NCBI RefSeq assembly: GCF_000189635.1
Contig: NW_002476353.1
Coordinates: 1,009,829-1,073,828, forward strand
DNA from: Tetrahymena thermophila SB210
Lineage: Eukaryota; Ciliophora; Oligohymenophorea; Hymenostomatida; Tetrahymenidae
Direction of reading: 5' to 3'
Length of the DNA: 64,000 nucleotides
The position numbers and the translations under genes were made by a program. Shown here one piece after another: positions 32,869 through 46,671 of this stretch; the first letter of the stretch is position 1, and each line of letters begins with the position of its first letter. The notes under the pieces are model-generated. The model searched no databases. It was not told where the DNA came from and saw only the letters and a program-made list of their open reading frames with translations.

Positions 32869-35579
32869 TCAGTTTTCATCTTAATTTTAAATTATAAATG
32901 GTTGAGAAAATTATTGCATCTATTAAAACTATTGATTTTATTGTTGTTGTTAGCCTTACTATGGTTAGAACATATCCTACATTTGTTTTAATGGAAATGG
33001 TTGACTATATTGTTCCTCATTTTGGCTGTTCATTTATGAACCAAAGTTAGGAATTTCTTAATTAATTTTTGCATTTTGATTTTCAGGGATGTCTTCCTTC
33101 ATAGCTCTAAAATGATTAAGCAAATTCATATTTATCATTTAGTTTTAATGTTAGGGGAATTAAAATTGCTAATCTGTGTTAGATCTAGATGGTGAATCAG
33201 CTAAATAAGCATGTGATTATAAAGCTGGATGTTAAATAGAGTTAAAATTGCTGATGGAGCCATTAAATAGAGTAGGAGGATTTCCCAAAGGATGAGGAGC
33301 ACTGAATTAATATTATTGTTACTACTATGTTGGGCTATTCTATTATTACATAAGATTAGGAATAAATGTACTTGCATTTATGTTATTCATGTCAAGGGCT
33401 TAAATATTTGGAGGTTAGTTATAAACTTATCTAACGTAATTGCTTAAAGGGTCAAAACGTTGGGAGAGGTTCATAGCAAACATATTTTTTAGCTCCTTTA
33501 GTTATTTTTAGCATCCTTCAGAATTATAGAGACTTGCACTGCTACTCATTTAGCCAAGCAACAATTAAGAGGCTTGCAAAATTCTATTTATATTTGCTTT
33601 CTATAACTCTCCAATATATTGGTATAATTTAGACATTTGGTTTCTGTAACGTAGTTCTTCTAGTTCTTTTATCAATTGTACATTTGATGCATTCTTTTAA
33701 TCTATTTAACTTGGAGGAGGAGCTTAAATATTAGGCAAATCTGCTTTAATACTTTTGAATTCTATCACTTCAGACTTAAAAGTTTTATAACGCTCAATAA
33801 ATGATTTAAAGTGTTCATCTACACCTGTTGTTAGTTCTATTTTTAAATCATCTAGCAAATTATTCATTTCATGTTTCATGTGATCAAAATCTGCTTCAAT
33901 TTTTTACTTCTCCTTCTCTACTCTTTCTCTGTAATTGCTTAAATTCTATATTATATTTTTTTAATAATTTAATTAACTTATCAAAAAGCGACTTCAAAAT
34001 AGATTGATTTCATAAAAATTAAAAATTGTTAATTAAATTTATTACTTTTTCTTCTTCAGCAAGCAAAAACATAGTATACTAAGGGAAATAGTCCTAATCA
34101 TATGTTAGGATATCAGTTGGGATATTTAAATTATTTTTCTTTACAACATTTTGCATTTTTTAATTATTCAATATTTGTTGGCTTGTTTCTCCTATAGATT
34201 GCTCATAACTGTTTGATTTATGTGCACTTCCAGGATATTTTGGAGGTCTTAGAGGAGGTTGACCATTTTACAAACCTCCTGCATTCATTTAAGGCAATTA
34301 TTACAATCCTGATGATCTTATTCTTGACTCTCCTAGGCTTTTGAACCCATTTGTTGGCAGATTAGAAGGATAATTAACCCTGTTTTAAATAAATAAATAA
34401 ACAACTATTAAAAATCAAAGATTTTTATTTTTTTAACTAAATAAACAATAAACTAATTTTAAAAAACTACTTTTTTATATTGTTAAATTGTAATTTGCTG
34501 TCATTAGATAATTCTCTATTATTTAGAGAGCTTTCAAAATCAATATTTCTTTTAAATTAATCCACGCTAAGTTTTCTTCCATAAGTGTTTGCATTTTCTT
34601 ATATTCCACTTGTGTTGTGACTATTTAGTGACATAGGATTGTTGTTTAAGAAAGAATTTGAGAAATTCCCTATATTATTATTATTATTTGGGAAATTTAA
34701 ACCTTAACCTTAGCTAAATAAACCACCACTATTTTTATTCATTCTGGTTGGAGTTAAATTACTGGATATTTTGAAATAACTCTTATCTTGTTCATCACCA
34801 ATATCAAAAAATTATTGATTAGACATATGATTATTCATACCAGAGTATCCACTATTTGATGAAATATTTTAGCTGGTGTTTTTAGTTGAGTCATTATTAA
34901 AACGATATTTGCTTGTCAATTCATAAGGCTAGCTTTATAAAGAAGGCATAAAACCTTCTCCAGTTCCAGGGCGCTACATTTTTGAGTATGGATTGAAAGG
35001 AACATTGTTTTCATTATTTATTGAAACGGTTGTATCCCCTAACCCTAAAGGAGCTTTTCTGTCAAACAATAAAGAAGATTGCTAAGGGATTTAAGAAACA
35101 GATTGTGTTTGAGATTAAGTTTTTGCTTTGTATTCGTCATATTTACTTTTGAACTCATATCTTTTGCCTTCATTGCTATATGTTGATGAGGGAGTATCAG
35201 AAATTCCATTAGAATTATTTAAAACTCTATTAGTATTAGTAGTTATACGAGTGCTTATCGAATTAGGATTATTCATTTCGATTCCCATTTTTCCTGAAAA
35301 ATTGCTTTAACCAAAGAATCCGTTAGCAGCTGAATCAATCTAATCCTTTTTTGTAAAATTCCCTACTTAAAAATTAGGTGATTCCATCTAAAATTTTTGA
35401 TCATTTTCTCCTCCAAAAATAGATTTTTATCTAAATTCCTCACTTGTTTCTGAGTTTGTGGATAGATCACTTTATGCTTTGAAAGCTGCCATTTAAGCAT
35501 GACTGATTGGTAATTTTGAAATGCTATTATCACCGTCAAGCTTGTTAAATGATTCAAATTATCCTTTAAATTCTTCCAT
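32869..35579 (-). CDS. Coiled-coil protein with disordered N-terminus, unknown function
   Basis: Model: exons 34471-35579, 34046-34379 and 32869-33945, 839 residues, both junctions in frame. The ATG at 35579 opens a frame (MEEFKGQFESFNKL) with no TGA. Residues 1-480 are rich in Asn, Ser and Gln with many short polar repeats and look disordered. Residues ~482-640 form a coiled coil, with charged heptads such as RERVEKEKQKIEADFDHMK and later IKELEELRYRNQMSKLYQY. The last ~120 residues are Gln/Pro/Phe-rich (QQGQQQQQ, QFQQMQQF). I do not recognise a family. The architecture suits a scaffold or cytoskeletal protein, but this is inference from composition only. Several plus-strand ORFs over this span are antisense shadows. 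Confidence 0.72.
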
Positions 35580-37170
35580 TTATTTGAGTATATGTTTTAA
35601 TGAACAGCAGAGATAGTTTTTACTTTCAAAATTTAAATTCCTATATACTAATTCTACTTTATTTTATGTAGCAAATACTGCAAAACAAATATTTTAAATG
35701 ATAGATTGAATGAATGTTTCGCAAATATTTAATTAAAGCTGTTGGTTGATTAATTTTTCTAATATTTTTCTTAATGATAATTTTTAATTATTATTTTTAT
35801 TAATAACAAAAAAATATTGTTTATTGGCATCACAATGAATGAATGCTATCTACAAAACTAATTCAAATAATTTAAAATAGTGAAATTTCAAACAATAGAT
35901 GATTTTCATCTTTAGTATATTATCGATAGCGCATACTTAGATACATATTGAATATTGATTAAAGTAAATTTAAAAACTCGCCCTAAAAGTATTCAAAAGG
36001 ATATGTTTAATTTTTAAATTAAAATAAATTATTTATTTATTTGTTTTTGGGTTTTACAAAAAGGAGCTATCATTCCAAGACAGTCTTAACAATTTTAGCT
36101 AAGAATTATACATTAAAATAATATTTTTTAATTATAAAAAAACAATTAAAAAGAAACTTTGAAAACTTAAATAAATATTTTATGTTTTAAATAAAAATAA
36201 ATTTTGATCTAAAAATAATAAGAAACCATTTTTAATTAAATTTTTATAATAAATTTAAAAAGTAATTAATATGAAATCTTTTTGAAAATAGTTATATTTT
36301 ATCACTAAATATTCGAAGATAAAGTAATAGTAGAAAAATATTTCAGATGAAATAATTATATAATATTTTATTTACAATAAATACAAGTGATTAGAAAATT
36401 ATATCAGAATATCTATTTAATGAAAAATGTATTTTATTTATTTATTTTGCTTTAAGCCAGCAAATTAGTTGCATTAAAAGTTAGCTCATTGAGCCAATAT
36501 ATTGTTAATTTTATCTTATATATCGAATAAATTATTGCTATATAATATAATTTATATAAATCTTCAAAAAATCATTCTATTTCATTGCAGAATAATCTCG
36601 TGCTTGTATTGTTAATACAGCTAAATAGACTAAGTCTCAAGTGAATTCAAATTTTAATTAATTTATTTATTTATTCAATTTTGCCATAATAAGAACAATT
36701 TTATAGTGACAGACAGGGATTATCCTGCTGAGTTTTGACAAAAATTTATAGTAAAATCATAAATAAGTTAAGCAGAAAGCTAAATGACAGTTTACATTAA
36801 AGAAACTATCTGAAAAATTAGCTTTTCATAGTTATAATGGTGAGAAGTTCTTTTTTTATTAATATTGATGGTTATGGTTGTATAATTATTATTATTATTA
36901 TTCGTTATTAGTAAAAGTATTTCAGTTTATTGTGATAATTAAGTTTTAAATGAAAATTGTTTTTCTTCTTATTAATATTATTATTTTTATTGATGTCACT
37001 CCGAATGACATTTTATCTATTTGTCTATCAATATTTCTATTTGATGAGTATAGTTTAAAGAATGATCGTTGATATATTAATTAGATCTATATTTATTTAG
37101 TTACAGGAAAATTAAAGAAGTATGTTGATTTGTCTATTTTTTACATTTTAGAAATGTAATATCATTTCAA
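35580..37170. other. Intergenic spacer
   Basis: 1.6 kb of AT-rich DNA between two minus-strand genes. It includes a short TTA/ATT microsatellite near 36886-36905. No gene or RNA was recognised. Confidence 0.5.
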
Positions 37171-40100
37171 TCAAATTAATTGTTGACTGTTTTCATTAAA
37201 AAATTCATCTTCTTGGTTAAAAAGAGAGTTTAAACTATTTTTTTATAAAAATAAATTATTATTTTTAAATATTAAAATATAAAATATATTACTTAAGTGG
37301 GTTTATGCTAGACCTATTAGCTGGATACTTGATATTGGAATTCATATTGTAAATGTATTGCTTATTTGAGCTCAGAGTTTTCAGCATCACTCTTTCTGAT
37401 AAATTTAGCATTTTTGAAGGGCTTTCATAATTAATGCCTAAGTTTTAATTATTCACCTAAGAATTAAGACCGCTGATGCCTGGAAAAGCGATTTAGTTAG
37501 TGAAATTTCTTTAAACTTTTTGATCATTGTCAGATTCTAAATCATCTTCTTCGCTTTGTTTTCCACTACTTTAAAGGCATTCACTCATAACAGAGGCTCT
37601 CTTAGACTAAAAAGGAGAAGATACAAGTTGCTTACATTTAAAATCGCTATTTAAGCTGCTCAAGTAATTATTCTTTTACTCTGACTACATGAAATTCATA
37701 TCCATATATTCTTTTTGGTTATTCTTAGATTATTGTGTAGACTACATTTACTATGAATAGATTGTGCTTTTGGTGTCTGCTCTGTTTCTATTAGACTATT
37801 CTTCCTAATTTTCTTTATTTTATTTTTTAGCATCATTATTGAGATGACTTGCGTTTTTACAGTTTGAATTAAATTCTTAAATGTATTGAGAATCTGATTG
37901 AGATGGCATGGATATTGATTTATGTAGGTTTAGTTTTTCTTTTTTACTATGATTTTAACCTACAGGCTGCTAATATTTAGAGGAAGCATTATTATAATAA
38001 TTTTAGGTTGATGGTTGTACTGGATATGTAGATTAGCGATTGTGGTTAGCGCTTTCACTGTGAGGCTATTATCCTTTAGGGTACTATTCGATTTAAGGTT
38101 ACTATCCTTTAGGATACTAATAATCTTTATAGTATGGATATGGCTATTAAGGATATCCACTTTAAGATTAGTTAGGATGAGCAGCAGGGTAATACATAAA
38201 GTTCATTGGTTAGTAATGAGAGTAATAGTGAGGGTCATATTTATAGGCCTATACATGACTATAGGGATTATAAACTTAGCCATGATGAGGGAAATGAGCA
38301 CCATTTACATTTTATTAGGCATTTACAGGAGTATATAAGCTTGAATAGCACTATTACTATATTTACGATGATTGAGGTGGAGCAATATATCCGTTTAAAG
38401 ATTAAGATCTGTGTAGAGGATATGGGTGATAGCCACTTGGGTAGCCTGCATATGGACCAGGTTATTATCCATCATAAATTTAATACGGATATGGCTTATC
38501 TTCATTCTGTAATTAAGTATTCTAATACTATTAATTGGGGTTTAATTATTAACTCTCTTCACAGTAATTGTAATATTAATTATCCTTTATATGTTCCTAC
38601 TTTATCTCTTAGTAGCAGCCGTATTCTTTATTTTTTCCATCAATTCGATCTGAATCTCCTTTAATGCTATCATGGCTTTCTATTTTACAATTCTATGGGT
38701 TAATATTTTCTTTTTAACTTTAATTTTTTTTTGCTTTATCTGCAAATTCGGTAGGGCTCGTTTCCTCTAATTTTAACTTTTTCTTGGGATCTTCTTTGAT
38801 AGAAGGACTTAGTTATCTTAAACTCTTTTTATCTGCACGTTATTTGTTGGTTTCGCTCTTGTTTTCTTTGAGGATTTAAGAATAGCTACTTAAGTTAGTA
38901 TTTTATTATTAAGTGTTAATTTGGTTTGACTTAGGGGTAAAAGTGGTATTTTCTTTATCTAAAACAGCTGTAGTTTGAGTTGGCTATAAAGATTATGAGT
39001 GCTTGAGTAACTAAGGAATAGGTTGGATTTTTTTTACAGTGGATGAATTTTTTTCTATACCTTCATCTTCAGTTTTAGTCCAGCTAAAAGGATTTACTTA
39101 TGCTTTACTATTTACTGAGTGTTTTTCTTTGGTTTTCTAGGAATTATCAGTATCTTCTTTCAAAGTTGATTCCTTAGAGCTATTAACTATGGGATTATTG
39201 CGAGAATTATTATTATTAGAGCTGTTATTGTTGTTGATGTTTTAATTAGTAGAAGTATTGACAAAATTTTAATTATCTTCTTAACTTTGCTCATCTTCTT
39301 CATCATCTTCCTCGTCTTCATCACAATCACTGGGAACATATTATTTATTTAAGAGTAAAATTTCTAAAGCCTTTTTTTCACCTGGAAGAGATACTCTATC
39401 AAAGTAGCTTTCTCCAACTTCAGCAAATATTTCTCTCACATTTATTAATTTGCGTGCATAGTCATCTAGGCGTTTTTTCATCCCGCTATTCCAATGGTTC
39501 TTAATGGAATTATCAGTACGTCCGATTATGTACTTAGCTATTTCAGCCCACTTATTTCCAATACCTTTGTGAAACAAATAAAGGACCCATTCTTCCTCTT
39601 CACTCCATGAACATTTTTTAATGTTTGGATTAAGGTGATTGTGCCATCTATATTTTAAAGGTAAGTAATTTTTAATATGTTTAAAATAATTTTTGGTTTT
39701 AGTTAAGTTTAAACCTAAATTTCTGAAAAGAGCAGTTAAATTTAGAATTAATTTATATAATAATTTCTAATAAATAAATTTTGGTAAATCTAATTTTTTT
39801 AACAGTAATTTTAAATTAAAGTAAATCTTTATTAAGATAAAAAGTAATTAATGGGGAGAAGATTTATTTGTTTATTTATTTATTGATTATTAACAAAATA
39901 TGCAAATAAAAATGCGAAATATGGTAAAAACATAGATTGGAATGTAAATAAAATATAAAAAATTATATGAGAGTAGTGTGGGGAAATGATAAATTGAAAA
40001 ATTAAGGCTAATCAATATCAAAAAAAAAATAATTAAAATTGAATAAAGGAGTGAATGAGTGAGTGAATTAAATAATGAATGAAGAATAAATTTATTATTA

Positions 40101-41499
40101 TTTTGATAGATGAAAAGCAAAATTGATATTTTTGAAAATAGGAGTTTATAAATTCAAAAATAAGTAAATAATTAAATTAATAAATGCATTTTGCTGATTG
40201 ATTGATTGATATGATATGATAATTTGATTAAGCTGCAGAAATATTTCAAATACTAATGTAACGAACATATTTTTAAATTAATTTGTGGATTTAATTAAAT
40301 CTAAATTCGTTTTCAAATTATTAAAATTAAACATTTGAGATATAAAAAAATTCAAATCTTTTTTTAGGGCACACACATATTTATTTTTGTTGTTTGTTTT
40401 TGCCATTTTGATATTACCAAAATAATTATCTTATCATTAGCTCAAGAGTTTCATATTATTGTAATACTCAAGAAGCAAATATTTGCTATTTTAAGAATAA
40501 TTATACCTATTGTAAAATGTTTGTGTGTATAAGTAAAATCTGAGATTTGTAAGTAAGAAATTTGTAACATCTTTAAACCAAATTAAAATATTTGGAGACT
40601 AATATTCAAGCTTACAGGGAGATTTTATTAGCATTTTATTAAGCGCTAAGCGAAGGAAAACATAATTAATTATTAATTAAGAAAGATTTTTGAATAAAAA
40701 AATTGTCTGCTTCAAGAGAGTAATAAAAGTACTGAATATAGCTGATTAATTTGTTATGAATGATATCTCTTTTTGAATTTGATATATGTTTTTAACATTC
40801 TAATAAATTTCTTTAAATTCAAAAGCTGAAAGAAATTAAGTTATTAATTAATTAATTTCAAATATACATAGATTTTTAATATGCTTTTAATACCTATCTT
40901 TTATTTATTTATTGATTTATTTATTACTTATTTCTCTCACTCTCTTAATTATTTTTTTTGGGTATATTAAAAATCATTTAAAATTTGTTTTTAATCAACA
41001 AAATCTATATAATTGGAACCTTTCAACCCATTTATTACCAATTCAACTATATACTTGCTTGCCTGCTACTGCAGCAAACTAAAAAATTTTGCTCAAAAAT
41101 ATTTATTATATTACCTCTCACGGCACTACTTTCCTATTCTTCCCTCTAGATGAGTGGCTATGAAGGTCCATTTCTAAGGTCCATGCTCCTTGACTAGTTT
41201 TATAACTAATAAATCTTCTTCTTCGCTCCATGGTCCTTTATAATGTATTATTAATATTTTAATAAATGAGGACATCTTAAAAAAATTCATTTTACTTTTC
41301 TTGCATTTGAATGAATCGCTCTTATCTTCAAGAGCTTCAGAACCTTGTTGATAAAAAAACGGGTTTTATAAGAATAAATTCAGCCTTGCTTGATCAAAAT
41401 AAAGAATGTAGAAGTACTTTTGACTAGTGGCTTTATTAATCTCTTGCGCCCTTTCTCCTTCAGCTAAATACCTATGGTGTCTTTGCTTCTACTTGTCAT
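37171..41499 (-). CDS. R2R3-type Myb-domain protein with a 1.47 kb intron
   Basis: DNA-binding protein of the c-Myb/R2R3 class, probably a transcriptional or cell-cycle regulator. Model: exons 41418-41499, 41296-41343, 41115-41235, 37293-39647, 37171-37234, 889 residues, all phases consistent. Repeat 2 (residues ~44-90) reads RPWSEEEDLLV...WTFIATHLEGRIGKQCRE then RWHNHLNP, and the long intron falls between CRE and RWHN. Repeat 3 (about 95-140) reads CSWSEEEEWVL, KWAEIAKYIIGRTDNSIKNHW. Both have the spaced tryptophans of Myb repeats, and the sequences match the animal Myb R2-R3 pair closely. No R1 is seen. The remaining ~740 residues are acidic, then Ser/Asn/Gln-rich, with a Tyr/Pro/Gln-rich section near 38000-38500. 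The first in-frame ATG is 41499. Open coding-like sequence continues upstream without ATG, so an additional 5' exon is possible. Confidence 0.85.
39648..41114 (-). other. Unusually long intron of the Myb gene
   Basis: A 1467-nt interval separates the end of ...GKQCRE(R) from RWHNHLNP inside Myb repeat 2. The donor is GTAATATAA at 41114 and the acceptor AAAATATAG at 39648, and the joined codon gives the conserved Arg. Other introns here are mostly 45-115 nt. The interval is AT-rich with GAATGAGTGAGTGAA-type runs near 40050-40080. No nested gene was recognised. Confidence 0.75.
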
Positions 41500-44019
41500 T
41501 TCAATATAAGCTCCTTAAGAGATCTTCTTACAGTATTTAATCAAATATTCACTTATGAAAATGTCTTTCTAACTCTATTTTTTTGGAGTAAATATTTGTG
41601 AATATGAATGAATTATATGAGGATTTTATAATTATCTTATTCTGATTTTTTTTCTTTTTTATTTATTTAATTGATTCTTTTTTATATTATATTTTGATTG
41701 ATAATTATAAACCAAAATTTGATTTTTTTTATTCTTATTATTAATTATCACCTTTTCTTTCAACGATAAGTATCTTAAGTTTTCAACTTTTTTTATAGAT
41801 CATATTTTTATTATTACAAATAATCATTTAATTCACTCTTGTCTTCTCTTTCACGCAATTGAATGAATTAAAGTAATCATTTATTGATAGGAAAATAAAA
41901 AATTACACTTCTTCTTCTTTCAAATGCAGTAAAAAAATTAATTCTATGTAATACTAAAGTGATTTAAGTCTTTATTCAAAACAAATCAACATAATATAAA
42001 TATACTCAAAGTTTAAATAATTAACTCAGCAGCTAAAATTTTGTGAAATATCCCAAAATTTTTTCTTTCTGAGAACCTTCTTCTAAAATACCTATCTTTT
42101 TAAGTTTGAACCTCACTAGATATTTGATATATATGATATCTTAAATCAAATCTTTGAAGAATATTTATTATTATTATTAATTTTTTAAACACATTTCAAA
42201 TTTCTAAAAAAAGATTAAGAGCAATTAAAAATTTGATTATTTTCAAAAAAGATTCTAACAGCTATTATTTATAATCAAAATTTTAAAATTTCTATTGCGC
42301 ATTAATATTTTCTTTTTAGTAGAAAAGTTAGTAATAAAATTAGGGAACTTAATCAAAACCTGTATTACAACAAATTAAAATCAAAATTTTACATAATTTA
42401 TTATGTTAATGTAAAGTCATTATAAAAATTGAAAGTGGGGTTTTATAAATAAGCAAAGAAATAATAATATAATTGAATTTTATCAAATTATTTTTAAACA
42501 ACAAACAAAAAATAAATAAAACTTTTTAAAAAAATATATATAATTAAATGATTTCAATGCATTTTAAATCCTAAAAATAGTAAAATGTATTCTAATTAAA
42601 AAAAAATAATTCAAATCTAATTTTTTGAATACTTTAATGAATAAAATCTATTAATTTTTTATAAATATAAAAGAATAACTTCCAAAATAATTAACAAGTT
42701 TAATAATAATAAAACCTATTATTTTAAATAGTTCTTTATCAATACATAAATAAACTATATTTTCTATTAAAGTATTTTATTAAATTTTAATTGAAAATTA
42801 TAATTTAATTGATTTTTATAAATTAATGGTAATATAATAATTTTAAAATAAATTAAAAAACATTTTTTTGAAGAAATTAAATGATAGAATAATTAATTAT
42901 TTCAAATAAAAATAAATTATTTATAATTTAAAATCAAATTTAATACTAATGAGTGAGTGAATGTTTACTTTATCTATAGCAATTAATTAGTTAAAATTTG
43001 AAAAATTGGTTTTTTACAAGCAAATATTTTAAAACGCTAAAGTACATTTGAAAATATTAAAAAAACACATATATTTTAATATATTAGATAATTATTACTA
43101 TTATCATTAATCTAGTTAATCTAAAATTTATTATTTTTAATGCGAAAATATCAAAAAGTTAGTGTACTTTCAGTTAGTTATAATATTTTTTGTTTATTAC
43201 TTGAAAAAATGCTTAGATATTATTATTGACAATAGATAATCTTGGTTTTTAATGGAGTCATAAAAATAGTCTGATTATGATGAATTTTTGGCTATCGTTT
43301 TTTCCAAATAAATATCTTTCATTAAAAAATTAACTTTAATCCCTAATTCTGTTTGATGAAATTTTTTGTAGTATAAAATAATTTTGTTAAACCTAATTCT
43401 AAAAAATTTACATATAAAATATTAAACTTAGTATTAACTATATAAATAAGCTATGAATTAACCATATTTTCTATCAAAAGAGATAAATTATATTTAGTAA
43501 AATGTATGTTTGTTAAGTAAAAAGTGAAAAATATTAATGGTATTTAAAGATAAAAAAAGGAAATCTCAAATTCTAACTTAATTTTTATAAAAAATTAAAA
43601 GTATTAACTAATAAGATAATTATTTAGATATGATTATGGATATTTTTTGAATATTTGGCACATTAATTTATGAGGATTTTTGATAAATTGTTTCTTACTA
43701 TGATTAATTTATTTTAATTGTCTAATTACTGATTTAAATATTCTTTTAGTTTTGACTTTGTCAATAAAAGAATAAAATTAATAAAATAATATAGTAAAAT
43801 AAACTGACTATCATCATACCTAATCTTTAAATCTATTAAAAGGTTATTGTGTAATATGTTAACTTGATTCTTATAAAATCTAAACAGAAAATTTTATTTT
43901 TTTATTCAATTCTTTTATTATTTAATTTTTTTCTTCATTATTAATATTTTTAATAATTTAATTTATTAATAAAATTGAAAAACTAATTTTTTAGAACAAA
44001 TATTGATAATCAATCTAAA
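41500..44019. other. Intergenic, divergent promoter region
   Basis: 2.5 kb between the divergent Myb and pepsin-like genes, possibly with 5' exons of the Myb gene just above 41500. It is almost entirely A and T. No ORF, RNA gene or repeat family was recognised. Confidence 0.5.
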
Positions 44020-45087
44020 ATGGCTTAAAGAAGAATTTATTTCTTGTTAGTACTTTTTGTATTATGCATACTCATCTAAACTGAAGCATAGTCAATTAAA
44101 ATTCCTTTAAGGTTCAAAGATAATAAACTAGTTTTATCTACAGCTTTCGGTAAAAATTAGTGCTAAATAGATGCTGAAATTCAATTCAACTTATGCACAA
44201 GTATTATATCTAAATTATCAGATAATTAATCCACTGATAATTGTGGTTCTGAAAGCACAGGTGAAATTGATTTACTCACTGGAGATAACATATATGTTGC
44301 CCCTTTTGATTTAAATGGGCTTAAAACAAGTCTCACCTTCAATATCCCAAGTCCTGATTAAACTTTAAATTATGGATTAAAAAGTTTGTGTTTCGGTTTT
44401 GGTTCATACTAATTATAATCAGTACTCAGAAATTTGTTTAACTAAGGCTAAATAAAATAACCTATAGCTTATTTGTATCTTGATAATGTTCTTTAAAATC
44501 AAAAAAAAGGAGATGTTACTGGCTTTATCGAACTAGGAGAGCTTTACTAACCTAAGATTTAAAAGAGCGATTACTTAAAATATTTAATAAGTGGCAACCG
44601 AGGATCATATTATTCTATTAAAAATGTGTTATAATTTTAATTCTTAGGATAAACTTTTAATCTCTCAACAAACCAATCGCATTTTAACTTTAACTCTCCA
44701 TATTACAGCTTCAGCACAGAAGTTATTTAGCAAATTTTGAAAACTTTTAAGAAAAAAGATATTTAGTATAAAATCAAGGCTAATCCTTAAAAACAGTCAA
44801 GTGATAAATCTATGTATATTGTACCATATATTGATTAGATGGATGATATTTAGGTTATTTTTACTTAAGAATCTACTGAATATTCTTACACCATTTCCAT
44901 ATCACCAGAAACATTTTCTAGAAAAATTGAAAATGATGACTATGAGTTACTATTTGAGGAAGTAGATTCTGGAATTGATTTCCGTTTTGGAAACACTATC
45001 TTCTAGTCATATTATTTTGGATTCAATCAGCTTGACAATAAAATATAAGTGGCTAAAAGAGGTAAGTAGAAAATAATTTCGATTTGA
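44020..45087 (+). CDS. Secreted pepsin-fold-like protein, copy A, lacking catalytic Asp motifs
   Basis: Intronless frame of 355 residues with a signal peptide (FLLVLFVLCILIQTEA). Several blocks resemble aspartic proteases of the pepsin family in order and spacing: an N-terminal barrel with two cysteines and NCGS, a mid-protein LGQTFNLS...FNFNSPYYSFSTEVIQQIL that occupies the place of the second DTG loop and its helix, and a C-terminal GNTIFQSYYFGFNQLDNKIQVAKR that resembles the pepsin LGDxFLRxYYxxFDxxxxxxGFA block. Neither position shows D-(T/S)-G, so catalysis is not expected. It is followed 492 nt downstream by a same-strand paralog with the same blocks. A GT at 45061 offers an alternative end. 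Fold assignment is by pattern only. Confidence 0.6.
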
Positions 45088-45579
45088 AAAAAATTAAGTA
45101 TCAGTAGTTACTAACTAATTCTTTTACAAATAGAAAGAATAATTAATTATTTTCAAATTATTTTATGTCATTATATATTTTATAAGATTAAATATACCTT
45201 AAATTCGTGTTTTCATGTATATAGGTTTTTATTTTTTTTAAAAGTAAATCTTTAAAGTGCTATCTTTTGTATGGTTTATTGTAAACTTTTTCAGTTTTTA
45301 TTAACTCATATAAACATTATTTAAAAAGGATTTTTAATTTCTTTTATATGAAAAACTAAAAAAAAAGTTAAAACTCTATTTTTTCAATTACAAGATTTCT
45401 AGTTTACAAAAATAAAATAAACTCAATAACTTACTTAAGCTGATATAATAATTAAAAAACTATCAGAAATGTACAAGAAATCTGATAAGAAAAAAATTAA
45501 TTCAAAAAGAAAGCTTCAAGCTTTGTTATAATTTATTAGATAATTAAAACAATTACTAAATAGCAAATAAAAAAAATAA
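45088..45579. other. Spacer between tandem paralogs
   Basis: 492 nt of AT-rich DNA between the two pepsin-fold-like genes, which must hold the promoter of copy B. No motif is recognised. Confidence 0.45.
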
Positions 45580-46671
45580 ATGAAATTACTTTTTCATTAG
45601 AGAGCTGCACTTATACTTTTTGCAATATTTTTAAGCTTTGCTTCTCTAAAATGCTAAACTTTAACAATACCATTGAAACTAAAAGATTAAAACCTAATTA
45701 TCTAGACAACCTATGGTTCAAAGCATTGCAAAATTGAAGCAGCTGCGGTTTTTACAAAATGCTCTACAGTTATCTCTATAGAATAAATGGACGAATAAAA
45801 CTAATCTGAAAACTGTGGTTCATTCCAAACAGGTAGTACTGCCTTAGGAATTCCTATTTTTATCAGCTTATTTTATATGTCAAATGTTTAATCTTATATT
45901 CATTTCTAAGTACCTGACAAGAAGTAATATTTAGACTTTGGGAAAAAAGAATTATGCTTCGGTTATAACTCTTTCGATTTTGCAAACTCAGTTATCAGAG
46001 ATTTATACGATTTTGGATAAATAGATTAACCTGTAACCTTCTTAACTTTAAATAAAGTACTCTAAAATTAAAATACAGATGAAATTATTGGATAAATTGA
46101 CATAGGATAACCAAATATGCTTTCAATAAGAGACGGAGAACAGCTTGCAATTTTGAAATCGGTGATTAATAAAAATTTTTATTTTGCAGTAGCCAGCAAT
46201 TAAAAAATTTAATTTTTAGGATCGCCTGTTAAGCTATCAACAGAAAATGTTTCCTTCAAATTTAATTCCCCTTATTATGCTATAAGCTCAGAGACATATT
46301 TTTACATAGTAAAGCAATTAAAAGAAAACAAAATAGATTACCTAATAGAAAAAAGATAAATAAGAAATAAAGAGGTTTAAGATTCCTAAATGATTAGTGT
46401 ATCAGACATTACAAAGTTAAGTGATATCTAAGTAGAATTAATCAAAGAAGAAGACAACACTACTTTCACAGTAATTATTAAACCTTCATAGTATACAAGA
46501 AAACTAGATGTTAATAAATATGAATTGCTATTTGATACTTACTTAGGAGTAATTGACTTCTCTTTAGGAAACACTATCTTTGAAACATATTATATAGGAT
46601 TTAACTAAGCAAATGGCAAAGTACTTATAGCTGAAAGATCAATATAAAATATACATCAATAACATGTTTGA
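45580..46671 (+). CDS. Secreted pepsin-fold-like protein, copy B, lacking catalytic Asp motifs
   Basis: Intronless frame of 363 residues, paralog of the gene 492 nt upstream. Signal peptide ALILFAIFLSFASLKC. Shared blocks with copy A: G-x3-C-x-I-x-A-x3-F-x2-C near residue 55, NCGS, KELCFGYNS versus KSLCFGFGS, FKFNSPYYAIS versus FNFNSPYYSFS, KYELLFD, and GNTIFETYYIGFNQANGKV at the C-terminus. The last block again resembles the pepsin C-terminal LGDxFLRxYY segment. The second active-site loop position is FNSP instead of DTG, and no DTG/DSG is seen in the first half. The conserved cysteines suggest an extracellular or vacuolar disulfide protein. Sequence divergence between the copies is substantial, so the duplication is not recent. 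Confidence 0.6.

Noticed and set aside
38206..38664. 152-residue plus-strand ORF, His/Ile-rich
   Set aside because: Antisense of the Tyr/Pro/Gln-rich part of the Myb protein, which has the supported frame.
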